From Candidatus Limnocylindrales bacterium (GTDB taxonomy: Bacteria > Moduliflexota > Moduliflexia > Moduliflexales > JAUQPW01): a stretch of 64,000 nucleotides of DNA. The notes beneath the pieces are model-generated. The model made no database searches and was not told the DNA's origin. It saw only the letters and a program-made list of their open reading frames with translations. Made by a program: the position numbers and the translations under genes. Below are positions 1 to 7,550 of this stretch, piece by piece; positions within the stretch are counted from its first letter, which is position 1, and each line of letters opens with the position of its first letter. The DNA is taken from positions 21,698 to 85,697 of the forward strand of contig DATMBG010000052.1 of NCBI GenBank assembly GCA_035559535.1, read 5' to 3'.

Positions 1-850
1 CTACAATAGAAGCCAGGGGTCGAATCCCCAGCTCTTCCGCTTTCTCTCGAGATGTCACGACTACGGCTGCAGCCCCATCACTGATACCCGGCGCATTTCC
101 GGCCGTAATGGTTCCATTTTCTTTAAAAGCCGGTTTCAGTTGGGCTAACTGCTCCAGGCTGGTTTCCCGAGGGTCTTCATCGGTATCAAAAAGAAAGGTA
201 GGGTGATCCTGTCGGGACCTGTCTCCCTTCTTCTGGGGAACTTCTACCGGGACGATTTCTTTTTTGAACTTGCCGGTAGCAATGGCCTGTAAAGCTCGTT
301 GGTAACTCTGAAGAGCATATTCATCCTGTTCCCTTCGGCCGATCCCGTATTTTTCAGCGACCAACTCTCCGGTGTTTCCCATATGAAAGTCATTATAAAC
401 ATCCCAAAGCCCATCCCAGATCATTAGATCCAGTAATCTTCCATGCCCCATTCGATAACCGTTCCGGGCTCTATCTAAGGCATAAGGGGCCTGACTCATG
501 TTTTCCATGCCTCCTGCCACAACAACCTGAGCGTCTCCCAAAGCTACAGCCTGAGCGGCTAAAACAACAGCTTTTAGCCCGGAGGCGCAAACTTTATTAA
601 TCGTCAAAGCTGAAACCGCAGGCGGTAATCCGGCTCCCAATGCCGCTTGCCTGGCAGGTGCCTGCCCGAGCCCTGCCGAGAGGACATTGCCCATAATCAC
701 CTCGTCGACCAAATCTTTAGAAATTCCTGCTCTTCGGATAGCCTCTTCAATCACCAGGCTTCCGAGTTTGGTAGCTTTAATAGAGCTCAAGGATCCATTA
801 AAACTCCCAATAGGTGTACGGGCTGCACTAATAATGACGACTTCTTTCAT
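1..850 (-). CDS. acetyl-CoA acetyltransferase (thiolase), C-terminus cut by window edge
   Basis: Thiolase condensing or cleaving acyl-CoA units (acetoacetyl-CoA / 3-ketoacyl-CoA), cytoplasmic. I translated it from the reverse strand: it opens with MKEVVIISAARTPIGSFNG, the usual thiolase N-terminus. The nucleophilic cysteine (about residue 88) lies in NKVCASGLKA, and GGMENMSQAPY follows. About 283 of the usual ~390 residues are present; the C-terminal half with the second Cys and the His lies outside the window. The ATG at 850 has no strong Shine-Dalgarno sequence. It lies downstream of a MerR regulator on the same strand, with a perfect 22-bp hairpin between them, and near an acyl-CoA synthetase, which suggests fatty-acid or branched-chain acyl-CoA catabolism. 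Family call is firm; substrate is not. Confidence 0.93.
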   Translation of the reverse strand, partial: MKEVVIISAARTPIGSFNGSLSSIKATKLGSLVIEEAIRRAGISKDLVDEVIMGNVLSAGLGQAPARQAALGAGLPPAVSALTINKVCASGLKAVVLAAQAVALGDAQVVVAGGMENMSQAPYALDRARNGYRMGHGRLLDLMIWDGLWDVYNDFHMGNTGELVAEKYGIGRREQDEYALQSYQRALQAIATGKFKKEIVPVEVPQKKGDRSRQDHPTFLFDTDEDPRETSLEQLAQLKPAFKENGTITAGNAPGISDGAAAVVVTSREKAEELGIRPLASIV

Positions 851-924
851 AAGGATATAGAACAGGAGAATTAAGAGAAAGGGAAGGTAATACGTTGTAA
901 AGTTGATTCTGTGTAACTCTCTCC

Positions 925-975
925 CCTCACCTCCGGCCCCTCTCCCACGCTGCGGGAGAGGGGCCGGAGGTGAGG
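925..975. repeat. perfect 22-bp-arm hairpin between regulator and thiolase
   Basis: Left arm 925-946, 7-base loop ACGCTGC, right arm 954-975; all 22 pairs match. The arms are C-rich then G-rich (left arm begins CCTCACCTCCGGCC). The 15-mer around the loop, TCCCACGCTGCGGGA, recurs in inverted orientation at 42247-42261, so this is a dispersed element rather than only a terminator. No T-tract follows on either strand. Confidence 0.85.
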
Positions 976-995
976 GCCGCGTAGTAGGTCCAGAA

Positions 996-1406
996 TTATT
1001 TTAACTTCGATTCAGAGAGTTCTTGTAACTTCTTGACCATACGTTCCCGATACTCTTGAATCTCCTTTTTCAACTGCTCCAGTTGATTGATCCGATCATC
1101 CACCCGAGCCAAATGTTCATCTAAGAGCTCAATAAGCCGGGGAAGAACTTTTTCGTTGGTTCTGTGAATTCGATAAATATCTTCCAGTTCGAGCATTTCG
1201 GCTAGAGATAGTCCTAAACATTTTAGTTTCTGAATAAATCGTATCCGCTGATAATCCGCCTGGGTATAAATCCTCTTTCCATTCTCCGTCCGTTTAACCG
1301 TACTCATTAAACCGATTTCTTCGTAATATCGAATCGTTCGAGTGCTGATTCCTACACGCCTGGCAAGTTCACCAATCTGCATGTAGCCTTCGGATTGGTC
1401 TTGCAT
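996..1406 (-). CDS. MerR family transcriptional regulator
   Basis: 136-residue DNA-binding regulator. The N-terminal winged helix-turn-helix carries the MerR signature (MQIGELARRVGISTRTIRYY, roughly residues 9-28), followed by the wing and a long C-terminal coiled coil for dimerisation. There is no cysteine-rich metal-binding tail, so it is not a classical metal sensor. Length and context beside thiolase, acyl-CoA synthetase and liv genes resemble LiuR-type regulators of branched-chain amino acid / acyl-CoA catabolism (family knowledge plus inference). The start at 1406 is chosen because AAGGAG precedes it at good spacing. An inverted repeat at 1429-1442 just upstream is a likely autoregulatory operator. 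Confidence 0.9.
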   Translation of the reverse strand: MQDQSEGYMQIGELARRVGISTRTIRYYEEIGLMSTVKRTENGKRIYTQADYQRIRFIQKLKCLGLSLAEMLELEDIYRIHRTNEKVLPRLIELLDEHLARVDDRINQLEQLKKEIQEYRERMVKKLQELSESKLK

Positions 1407-1726
1407 TTTAATAACTCCTTTTCCCAGTTTACGTAAACGTAATGTTTAGGGGAATAAAAAAAGCCTTTTCTACAAATTATTTTCAGACAAAAGTAAATTA
1501 AAATGATTCTCAATCTACCCTTATGAATGCTTCAGTCCTGGGGGTTTGTCAAGGAAAATAAGAAATATCTCGAAAATCGAAACTTCCAGAATAATTTTCT
1601 TGCATTTCCAAAAATTAAAGGTAAAAATAAGATAACTTGTTAAAACTTTGTGAACAAGCTCCCAGCCTCAAGGAAAGATTTCTTCTTATTAGGAAACTAT
1701 AAATCAACACAGCGTAAAAGGGTAGT
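1407..1726. other. divergent intergenic region between MerR gene and livG
   Basis: About 320 bases between divergent genes. It holds the TTACGT-AA-ACGTAA palindrome (1429-1442) near the regulator end. The rest is AT-rich with long A/T runs and no ORF that looks coding. It probably carries promoters for both directions, but I could not place a convincing -35/-10 pair for livG. Confidence 0.5.
1429..1442. promoter_or_regulatory. candidate MerR-type operator
   Basis: TTACGT-AA-ACGTAA is a perfect 6-bp inverted repeat 23-36 bases upstream of the MerR start codon. It resembles the short TTACGT/ACGTAA palindromes described for LiuR-like MerR regulators (recalled, not checked). Position next to the ribosome-binding site suggests repression of its own gene. 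Confidence 0.5.
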
Positions 1727-2521
1727 ATGGTCCAGTTATGTTTAGAGAATCTCCATCTTCGGTTTGGAGGAGTTAAAGCCTTAGACGGAGTCAGCCTGGA
1801 AGTTAAAAGAGGGGAGTTATTTGCTCTTATTGGTCCCAATGGAGCCGGAAAGACCAGTATCTTCAATTGCATCAGCGGACTTTACAAACCCCAGGAAGGG
1901 AGGATTCTCTTTGAAGGGGAGGACCTGATCCCACTCAAGCCCCATCAGATTGCAGCACGTGGCATTGCGAGGACTTTTCAAAATATTGAACTTTTTAAAG
2001 GAATGACGGTACTGGACAATATCAAACTGGGGCGGCATATTCATTTAAAATCCGGAGTTTTTGCAAGCAGTTTCTTCTACGGTAAAGCCCGGTCTGAGGA
2101 GCTGGCCCATCGTAAAATCATTGAGGAGAAGGTCATCGATTTACTGGAGATCCAGGGAATTCGAAAAAAGATCGTAGGGACTCTACCCTATGGCCTCCAA
2201 AAACGCGTGGAACTGGCCCGGGCCTTGGCGATGGAACCCCGGCTCTTGCTCCTGGATGAACCCATGGCTGGTATGAATGTAGAAGAAACAGAGGACATGG
2301 CCCGATTTATTTTGGATATTAAAGAGGAGATGGGTATGACTCTAATCATGATCGAGCATGATATGGGGGTGGTCATGGACATTTCGGATCGGGTCTGCGT
2401 ATTGGATTTTGGTAAAAAAATAGCCGAGGGTCTTCCACGGGAAATTCAACAAAATCCCCATGTTATTAATGCTTATTTAGGTAAAGAGGATGAATTTTTA
2501 ACTTCCAGCAAGGGCTACTAA
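1727..2521 (+). CDS. livG: branched-chain amino acid-type ABC transporter ATP-binding protein LivG
   Basis: 264-residue ATPase of a LIV-type importer; it powers uptake of branched-chain amino acids or related acids/amides at the inner membrane. Walker A GPNGAGKT is at residues 36-43. The signature region is the LivG-typical LPYGLQKRVELARAL rather than LSGGQ. Walker B is RLLLLDEPMAG, and the switch His sits in MIEHDM. It is the first gene of a liv series followed by an acyl-CoA synthetase, livH and livM. The ATG at 1727 has a modest AAAGGG ahead of it. Co-location with acyl-CoA synthetase and thiolase suggests the imported compound may be an organic acid rather than an amino acid (inference). 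Confidence 0.93.
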   Translation: MVQLCLENLHLRFGGVKALDGVSLEVKRGELFALIGPNGAGKTSIFNCISGLYKPQEGRILFEGEDLIPLKPHQIAARGIARTFQNIELFKGMTVLDNIKLGRHIHLKSGVFASSFFYGKARSEELAHRKIIEEKVIDLLEIQGIRKKIVGTLPYGLQKRVELARALAMEPRLLLLDEPMAGMNVEETEDMARFILDIKEEMGMTLIMIEHDMGVVMDISDRVCVLDFGKKIAEGLPREIQQNPHVINAYLGKEDEFLTSSKGY

Positions 2522-2608
2522 AGGCTATGAAGGGTCCAGATAACCGCTGGGTTACCTCTATCGATCGGTCCTTCGGGATTCCCGGTGGATTATCTTTTCT
2601 TGTCGTTC

Positions 2609-4507
2609 ATGAATCTGACACTACCGAAGCTTTTGGCTCAAAATGCAAAAAAATTTGGAGATAAAAAAATTGCCATTCGGGAAAAGGAATTTGGAATCTG
2701 GCAAGAGGTTACGTGGAAGGCTTATTACGAAAATGTGAAAGCGCTTTCTCTGGGTTTGATCAGCCTGGGCTTTGAAAGGGGGGATACCCTTGCCATTCTA
2801 GGCGATAATCGACCCGAGTGGATTTATACCGAGCTGGCTGCTCAAGCCGCCGGGGGAATTTCTGCAGGGATTTATCCGGATAGTTTACCAGAGCAGGTTC
2901 AATATATTACCGATCATTCCGATGCCAAGTTCATTATGGTGGAGGATCAAGAACAAACCGACAAGGTATTGGAGGTTAAAGATCGGCTTCCCAAATTAAA
3001 AAAAATCATTGTAGATGATTGGAAAGGCTTACGACATTATCGGGATCCTGCCTTAATCGACTTTAAACAGGTACAGGAGCTAGGCCGAGAATTAGAAAGA
3101 AAAGCTCCTGGTTTGTTTGAGGAAAATTTAGAGAAAGGGAGCCCGGAGGATGTTGCCATTCTCTGTTATACCTCTGGTACCACCGGTTTTCCCAAGGGAG
3201 CCATGTTGTGCCATCGAAACCTTATCAGCATGGCTATGAATCTGGATCAGGTAGATCCGGCTTATGAAACCGATAATTTCGTTTCCTTCCTTCCTCTTCC
3301 CTGGATCGGTGAGCAGATGATGTCCATTTCCTGGGCCCTGGTTAAAGGTTTTACCGTTAACTTTCCGGAATCGGTGGATACGGTGCGGGAAAACATTCGA
3401 GAGATCGGCCCTCATTTGATGTTTGCACCCCCTCGCATTTGGGAAAAGCTGTGCTCCGACTATCAGGTTAGAATTCAGGATGCCAGTTGGTTAAAAAGGA
3501 AAGTGGCGCAATTTTGTATGCCCATCGGAATGAAGATAGCGGATATGAAACTTCAAAAGAAGATTATCCCTCTTCAGTGGAAGGCTCTATATGCACTGGC
3601 CCATTTCCTTATGTTTCGGGCTTTAAAAGATCGGTTCGGCTTAACCTTCCTTCGAAACGTTTACACCGGGGGCGCTGCTCTGGGACCTGATGTATTCAAG
3701 TTTTTCCAGGCTATTGGAGTCAGAATCAAACAGATTTACGGTCAAACCGAGATAGCCGGGATCTCGGTCGTCCACCGCAATGATGATATCAAGCTGGAAA
3801 CGGTCGGTTTACCTATTCCCAATACCGAGATAAGAATTTCGGATACCGGTGAGATTTTATCCCGAAGCCCCAGTGTCTTTTTAGGTTATTACAAAGACCC
3901 GGAGGCCACTGCCAAAACCCTGGCCGGGGGATGGCTCCATTCAGGGGATGCGGGGCTTATCGATGAAGATGGGCATCTGGTTGTCATCGACCGACTGAAA
4001 GATGTCATGCAGCTTACTGACGGAACCAAGTTTTCTCCTCAGTTTATTGAGAACAAGCTTAAATATAGTCCTTATATTGCCGAAGCCGTGGTCATCGGTA
4101 AAGGCCGGCCTTATGTTACCGCTTTAATCAATATGGATATGGCTAACACCGGAAAATGGGCCGAAGATCATCGGATCACCTATACGACGTTTACGGACCT
4201 TTCTCAAAAACCGGAGGTGTACCGTCTAATCGAAGAGGAGATCAGGCGGGTTAATCGAGAGTTACCCAAAGCGGCCCGGATTCACAAGTTTGTAATGCTT
4301 TACAAAGAACTGGATGCCGACGACGATGAATTAACTCGAACCCGAAAGCTCCGCCGGAGTTTCATAGAAACCCGTTATAAACCTCTTATCGAAGCCATGT
4401 ATGAAGATCGTTCGGAAATCCAGGTAGAGGCCGAAGTCAAATACCGAGACGGTCGGGAAGTTCTACTTCAAACGGTTATTAAAGTAGGAGTTTTAGAGGA
4501 AGGATGA
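2609..4507 (+). CDS. long-chain acyl-CoA synthetase (AMP-forming)
   Basis: AMP-forming ligase that activates a carboxylic acid to its CoA thioester through an acyl-adenylate. The P-loop YTSGTTGFPKG, the YGQTE motif and WLHSGDAG mark the ANL superfamily. The length (~632 residues) fits the long-chain (FadD15-like) group. The reading frame can also begin at a GTG at 2585, but the ATG at 2609 gives the expected MNLTLPKLLAQNAKKFGDK start; neither has a clear ribosome-binding site. It sits between livG and livH in the same direction, an arrangement seen in several lineages, suggesting that the substrate imported by the Liv system is activated to a CoA ester on entry (inference). Confidence 0.93.
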   Translation: MNLTLPKLLAQNAKKFGDKKIAIREKEFGIWQEVTWKAYYENVKALSLGLISLGFERGDTLAILGDNRPEWIYTELAAQAAGGISAGIYPDSLPEQVQYITDHSDAKFIMVEDQEQTDKVLEVKDRLPKLKKIIVDDWKGLRHYRDPALIDFKQVQELGRELERKAPGLFEENLEKGSPEDVAILCYTSGTTGFPKGAMLCHRNLISMAMNLDQVDPAYETDNFVSFLPLPWIGEQMMSISWALVKGFTVNFPESVDTVRENIREIGPHLMFAPPRIWEKLCSDYQVRIQDASWLKRKVAQFCMPIGMKIADMKLQKKIIPLQWKALYALAHFLMFRALKDRFGLTFLRNVYTGGAALGPDVFKFFQAIGVRIKQIYGQTEIAGISVVHRNDDIKLETVGLPIPNTEIRISDTGEILSRSPSVFLGYYKDPEATAKTLAGGWLHSGDAGLIDEDGHLVVIDRLKDVMQLTDGTKFSPQFIENKLKYSPYIAEAVVIGKGRPYVTALINMDMANTGKWAEDHRITYTTFTDLSQKPEVYRLIEEEIRRVNRELPKAARIHKFVMLYKELDADDDELTRTRKLRRSFIETRYKPLIEAMYEDRSEIQVEAEVKYRDGREVLLQTVIKVGVLEEG

Positions 4508-4515
4508 GGAAAGTG

Positions 4516-4581
4516 TAGGAGTATGGGAGTATAGGAGAATATACTTCCATACTTCCATACCCCCACACTCCCATACTCCTA
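4516..4581. repeat. GTATGGGAG-type intergenic hairpin, copy 1
   Basis: A 15-base arm at 4516-4530 (TAGGAGTATGGGAGT) pairs perfectly with 4567-4581. The loop is made of further degenerate TACTTCCATAC units. It lies in the acyl-CoA synthetase-livH gap and is related to the elements at 16255-16390 and 23732-23819. Confidence 0.8.
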
Positions 4582-4595
4582 TACCTTTAAAATAC

Positions 4596-5483
4596 ATGGA
4601 TTTCTTCCTTCAACTGGTTGTAAACGGAATAGTAGTCGGAAGCATTTATGCCCTGGTTGCGTTGGGATTTGTTTTGATCTATAAAGCTTCCGGGATTCTC
4701 AACCTGGCCCAGGGAGAGTTTCTCATGGTCGGGGCTTATATTTTCTTTGCCATTGTTGATCAATTCCATGTACCCTTGCTTCCGGCCTTTTTTTTAACCC
4801 TCCTTTTCTCGTTTATATTAGGGCTCTTGATAGAGCGATGGGTTCTCAGGCCTTTGATAGGAGAACCGGTTATATCTGTCATTATGGTCACTTTGGGACT
4901 TGCCAGTGTACTACGGGCCCTGGTCCAGGCCTTCTATGGTACGGATACACGACCCTTTCCTGAGTTTTTTTCTCAAAAACCCGTCAATCTATTGGGAATT
5001 CCTGTCGCGACCAGTTATATCGGAAGCTTTATCTGTGTAAGTTTGTTGGTCGTTTTATTTTCCATATTTTTTAAATATACCAAAACGGGTATTGCCATGC
5101 GGGCCACGGCCAGTGACCAGCAAGCTGCCATGTCCATGGGAATTAGTATTAAAAGGATTTTCGCTATTTCCTGGAGTATTGCCGCGGTGGTTTCAGCCAT
5201 AGGAGGCATTCTCCTGGGAAATATTCGCGGAGGAATAGATGGATCCCTGGTTTTTCTCGGTTTGAAAGTGATCCCGGTCGTTATCTTAGGGGGTCTGGAC
5301 AGTATTCTTGGAGCCATTTTAGGTGGACTCCTGATAGGAGTTTTTGAGAACCTGGCCGGAGGTTATTTAGATCCTTTCTTTGGGGGAGGGGTTAAGGAAG
5401 TAGCCCCCTTTGTTATTCTGGTTTTAATTTTAATGATTAAACCTTATGGATTATTCGGGACCGAGGAGATAGAGCGGGTGTAG
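4596..5483 (+). CDS. livH: branched-chain amino acid-type ABC transporter permease LivH
   Basis: 295-residue inner-membrane permease with about eight hydrophobic segments, forming the channel with LivM. The N-terminal YALVALGFVLIYKASGILNL followed by AQGEF is the diagnostic LivH start. Late in the protein, VIPVVILGGLDSILGAILGG is the conserved EAA-like loop region contacting the ATPase. It is the first gene after a hairpin element that separates it from the acyl-CoA synthetase, and livM follows 70 bases downstream. The ATG at 4596 has no strong Shine-Dalgarno, but the protein start fits the family. Confidence 0.93.
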   Translation: MDFFLQLVVNGIVVGSIYALVALGFVLIYKASGILNLAQGEFLMVGAYIFFAIVDQFHVPLLPAFFLTLLFSFILGLLIERWVLRPLIGEPVISVIMVTLGLASVLRALVQAFYGTDTRPFPEFFSQKPVNLLGIPVATSYIGSFICVSLLVVLFSIFFKYTKTGIAMRATASDQQAAMSMGISIKRIFAISWSIAAVVSAIGGILLGNIRGGIDGSLVFLGLKVIPVVILGGLDSILGAILGGLLIGVFENLAGGYLDPFFGGGVKEVAPFVILVLILMIKPYGLFGTEEIERV

Positions 5484-5553
5484 TACAAAGAAGCAAGGGC
5501 AAGAAGCAGGAGTAAAAAATTCTTGTTTCTTGCTTCTTCCATTTCTCCAACTT

Positions 5554-6603
5554 ATGGTAGCAAAGTGCGGAGATTTTAAGCGCAGCTATTCTGAAGACGA
5601 GGCCATCTTCGAGACCCGTTTTGTACGAGCTTGTGTGGTAGGATGGATTATAGTCCTTTTTATTTTTCCGTTTCTTGCCAATAGTTATCTTCTGGATGTA
5701 GCCAATCAAATTGGTGTTGCGATTATCGGTGCCATAGGGTTGAATATCCTGACGGGATTTACCGGTCAGATTTCTATCGGTCATGCGGCTTTTCTTGCTA
5801 TAGGTGCCTATACTTCGGCTATTTTAACCTCGAAAGTAGAATTTTCTTTCTGGATTTCACTTCCTCTGGCCGGTTTCATCACCGCTTTAATTGGTATGAT
5901 TTTTGGCGTACCTTCCCTGAGACTCAAGGGGTTATATCTGGCCATGGCCACTTTCGCCGCCCATTTTATTACCGAATTTACTATCAATCATTGGGAAAGT
6001 CTGACCAACGGAACGGCCGGAATCCTGGTTCCTCCTCCGGCTATAGGTACCTTTCAATTTGATACCGATCAACGCATGTACTTTATTATTTTCATCACGG
6101 CGATTCTGCTAACCTTTTTTGCCAGAAACCTTTTTCGTACAAAAGTAGGTAGGGCCTTTATTGCTATTCGAGATCGAGATATTTCTGCGGCTGTTATGGG
6201 GGTTAATCTATTTAAATATAAGCTGCTGGCTTTTGCCATTAGTTCTTTCTATGCAGGGATCGCAGGCGCTTTACTGGCACACCACCGTAAAATTATCACA
6301 CCCGAGAACTTTCCCATTTGGGAGGCTATTCGATATTTGGCTATGATCATCATAGGAGGTCTGGGGAGTATCTTGGGTTCCATTTATGGAGCCATTTTCA
6401 TGATCCTGTTGGATGAGATCCTTAGAAATATCACCACCACCCTAAGTGGCATATTTCCCCATATGGTGGGTTTATTAGCTTCTTTAAGGGAAGGGGTATT
6501 CGGTGTAACGATTATTCTTTTTTTAATTTTTGAACCCGATGGACTCGCAGCACGCTGGTATACCATTCGAAGTTATTGGAAACTCTGGCCGTTTTCATAT
6601 TAA
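5554..6603 (+). CDS. livM: branched-chain amino acid-type ABC transporter permease LivM
   Basis: Second permease of the Liv importer, about 349 residues and highly hydrophobic. LNILTGFTGQISIGHAAF and GLGSILGSIYGAIF are LivM hallmarks. The frame is open from a TTG at 5530, but the ATG at 5554 is preferred because the upstream bases belong to a hairpin (AAGAAGCAAG pairing with CTTGCTTCTT) between livH and livM. The hydrophilic leader of about 27 residues before the first membrane segment is slightly long. livK and livF, its normal partners, occur only after a ~9.8 kb interruption. Confidence 0.92.
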   Translation: MVAKCGDFKRSYSEDEAIFETRFVRACVVGWIIVLFIFPFLANSYLLDVANQIGVAIIGAIGLNILTGFTGQISIGHAAFLAIGAYTSAILTSKVEFSFWISLPLAGFITALIGMIFGVPSLRLKGLYLAMATFAAHFITEFTINHWESLTNGTAGILVPPPAIGTFQFDTDQRMYFIIFITAILLTFFARNLFRTKVGRAFIAIRDRDISAAVMGVNLFKYKLLAFAISSFYAGIAGALLAHHRKIITPENFPIWEAIRYLAMIIIGGLGSILGSIYGAIFMILLDEILRNITTTLSGIFPHMVGLLASLREGVFGVTIILFLIFEPDGLAARWYTIRSYWKLWPFSY

Positions 6604-6654
6604 ACTTTCCTGACCTTCTGGATTGCCTACTCTTTTTAATTTGAATGAAATTTG

Positions 6655-6683
6655 TTGACAGGTTCCCCCCTGTTTGATAGCGT
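6655..6683 (+). promoter_or_regulatory. candidate sigma-70 promoter for the 6.8 kb gene set
   Basis: TTGACA at 6655-6660 followed after 17 bases by TAGCGT at 6678-6683. The -35 is a perfect match; the -10 is weak (3 of 6). Position about 110 bases upstream of the coiled-coil gene fits a new transcription unit after livM. Confidence 0.4.
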
Positions 6684-6796
6684 CTCATCTTAGATGATGC
6701 CGTTCCGGTATCTTCGATTCAGCTACCAGAAAGATAGGTCATAACCAGATTCTGCTGGTTTATGCCTTGATTTAACCAAATAAGGAGGAATTAAGA

Positions 6797-7459
6797 ATGA
6801 TGTCCGGATCTACAGGTAAACAGGGAAAAAAAACAGAGAATTCAAACAAGTTAGCCGAAGAGGATACGGTGGATAGACTGGGAAATATCGATCAGATTCG
6901 GGATATTATTTTCGGTCCTCAATTGCGTGAATATAATCGTCGATTTGAGAAGATAGAAACCAGTCTATCCTCTCTCCAGGAGGAGGTAAGATCTCGTATT
7001 GAAGAAACCAAAAATACCCTATCGGCAGCTTTACGTACGGCCGTTGAATCCCTGGAGAAGAAGATCAGATCTCTTAATGCCAATGCCCAGGAAGAGTGGG
7101 GTAATCTTCGGCAACAGCTTGAGCATATCGATAGAAAGTTCTCCAATAGCCTCGAAACCCTTAGCGGGGAAGTCGAGGCGAATACCAAATCTCTTCGGGA
7201 AGATCTTTCACAAACCCGAAGTAAACTTCAGGACGATATTCGAATTCTGAAGACTCAAATCTATGAGGAACTGGATAGACGGCTCTCTCTACTTGGGGAT
7301 GTTAAAGTTTCCAGGGATGATATGGCGGAAATTCTCGTTGAGCTTGGGATGAGGCTAAGGGGTGTCGAGTCTTTTTCAGAGCCCGTCATGAAAATTAAAG
7401 GAACGGAGATCGTTCCTGCCCTGAAAGACGTGGTCCAGTCGGAAACAGAGGATGAATGA
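6797..7459 (+). CDS. coiled-coil protein, paralogue A
   Basis: 220-residue hydrophilic protein, almost entirely heptad-like from residue ~35 to ~180 and without a signal peptide or membrane segment. A conserved block (IRDIIFGPQLREYNRRFEKI, residues ~36-55) opens the coiled coil. A second block (DDMAEILVELGMRLRGVE) closes it. Both blocks recur almost unchanged in the gene at 15683-16246. The function is not known; similar proteins are found next to OmpA-like proteins, as here, so a cytoplasmic or peripheral scaffold for the downstream envelope protein is a reasonable guess. Start chosen by GGAGG 8 bases ahead of ATGATG. A candidate promoter lies at 6655-6683. Confidence 0.8.
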   Translation: MMSGSTGKQGKKTENSNKLAEEDTVDRLGNIDQIRDIIFGPQLREYNRRFEKIETSLSSLQEEVRSRIEETKNTLSAALRTAVESLEKKIRSLNANAQEEWGNLRQQLEHIDRKFSNSLETLSGEVEANTKSLREDLSQTRSKLQDDIRILKTQIYEELDRRLSLLGDVKVSRDDMAEILVELGMRLRGVESFSEPVMKIKGTEIVPALKDVVQSETEDE

Positions 7460-7550
7460 TGGAGGATGAATGTAAGAACGATGAAGCGGTCCATGAGGAG
7501 ATTATCCCTCTATTTCTCGATTACTTCTACATTCATCGTCCGGGGTTTAG

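Noticed and set aside
647-874. 75-residue ORF on the plus strand
   Set aside because: Lies antisense to the clearly conserved thiolase reading frame.
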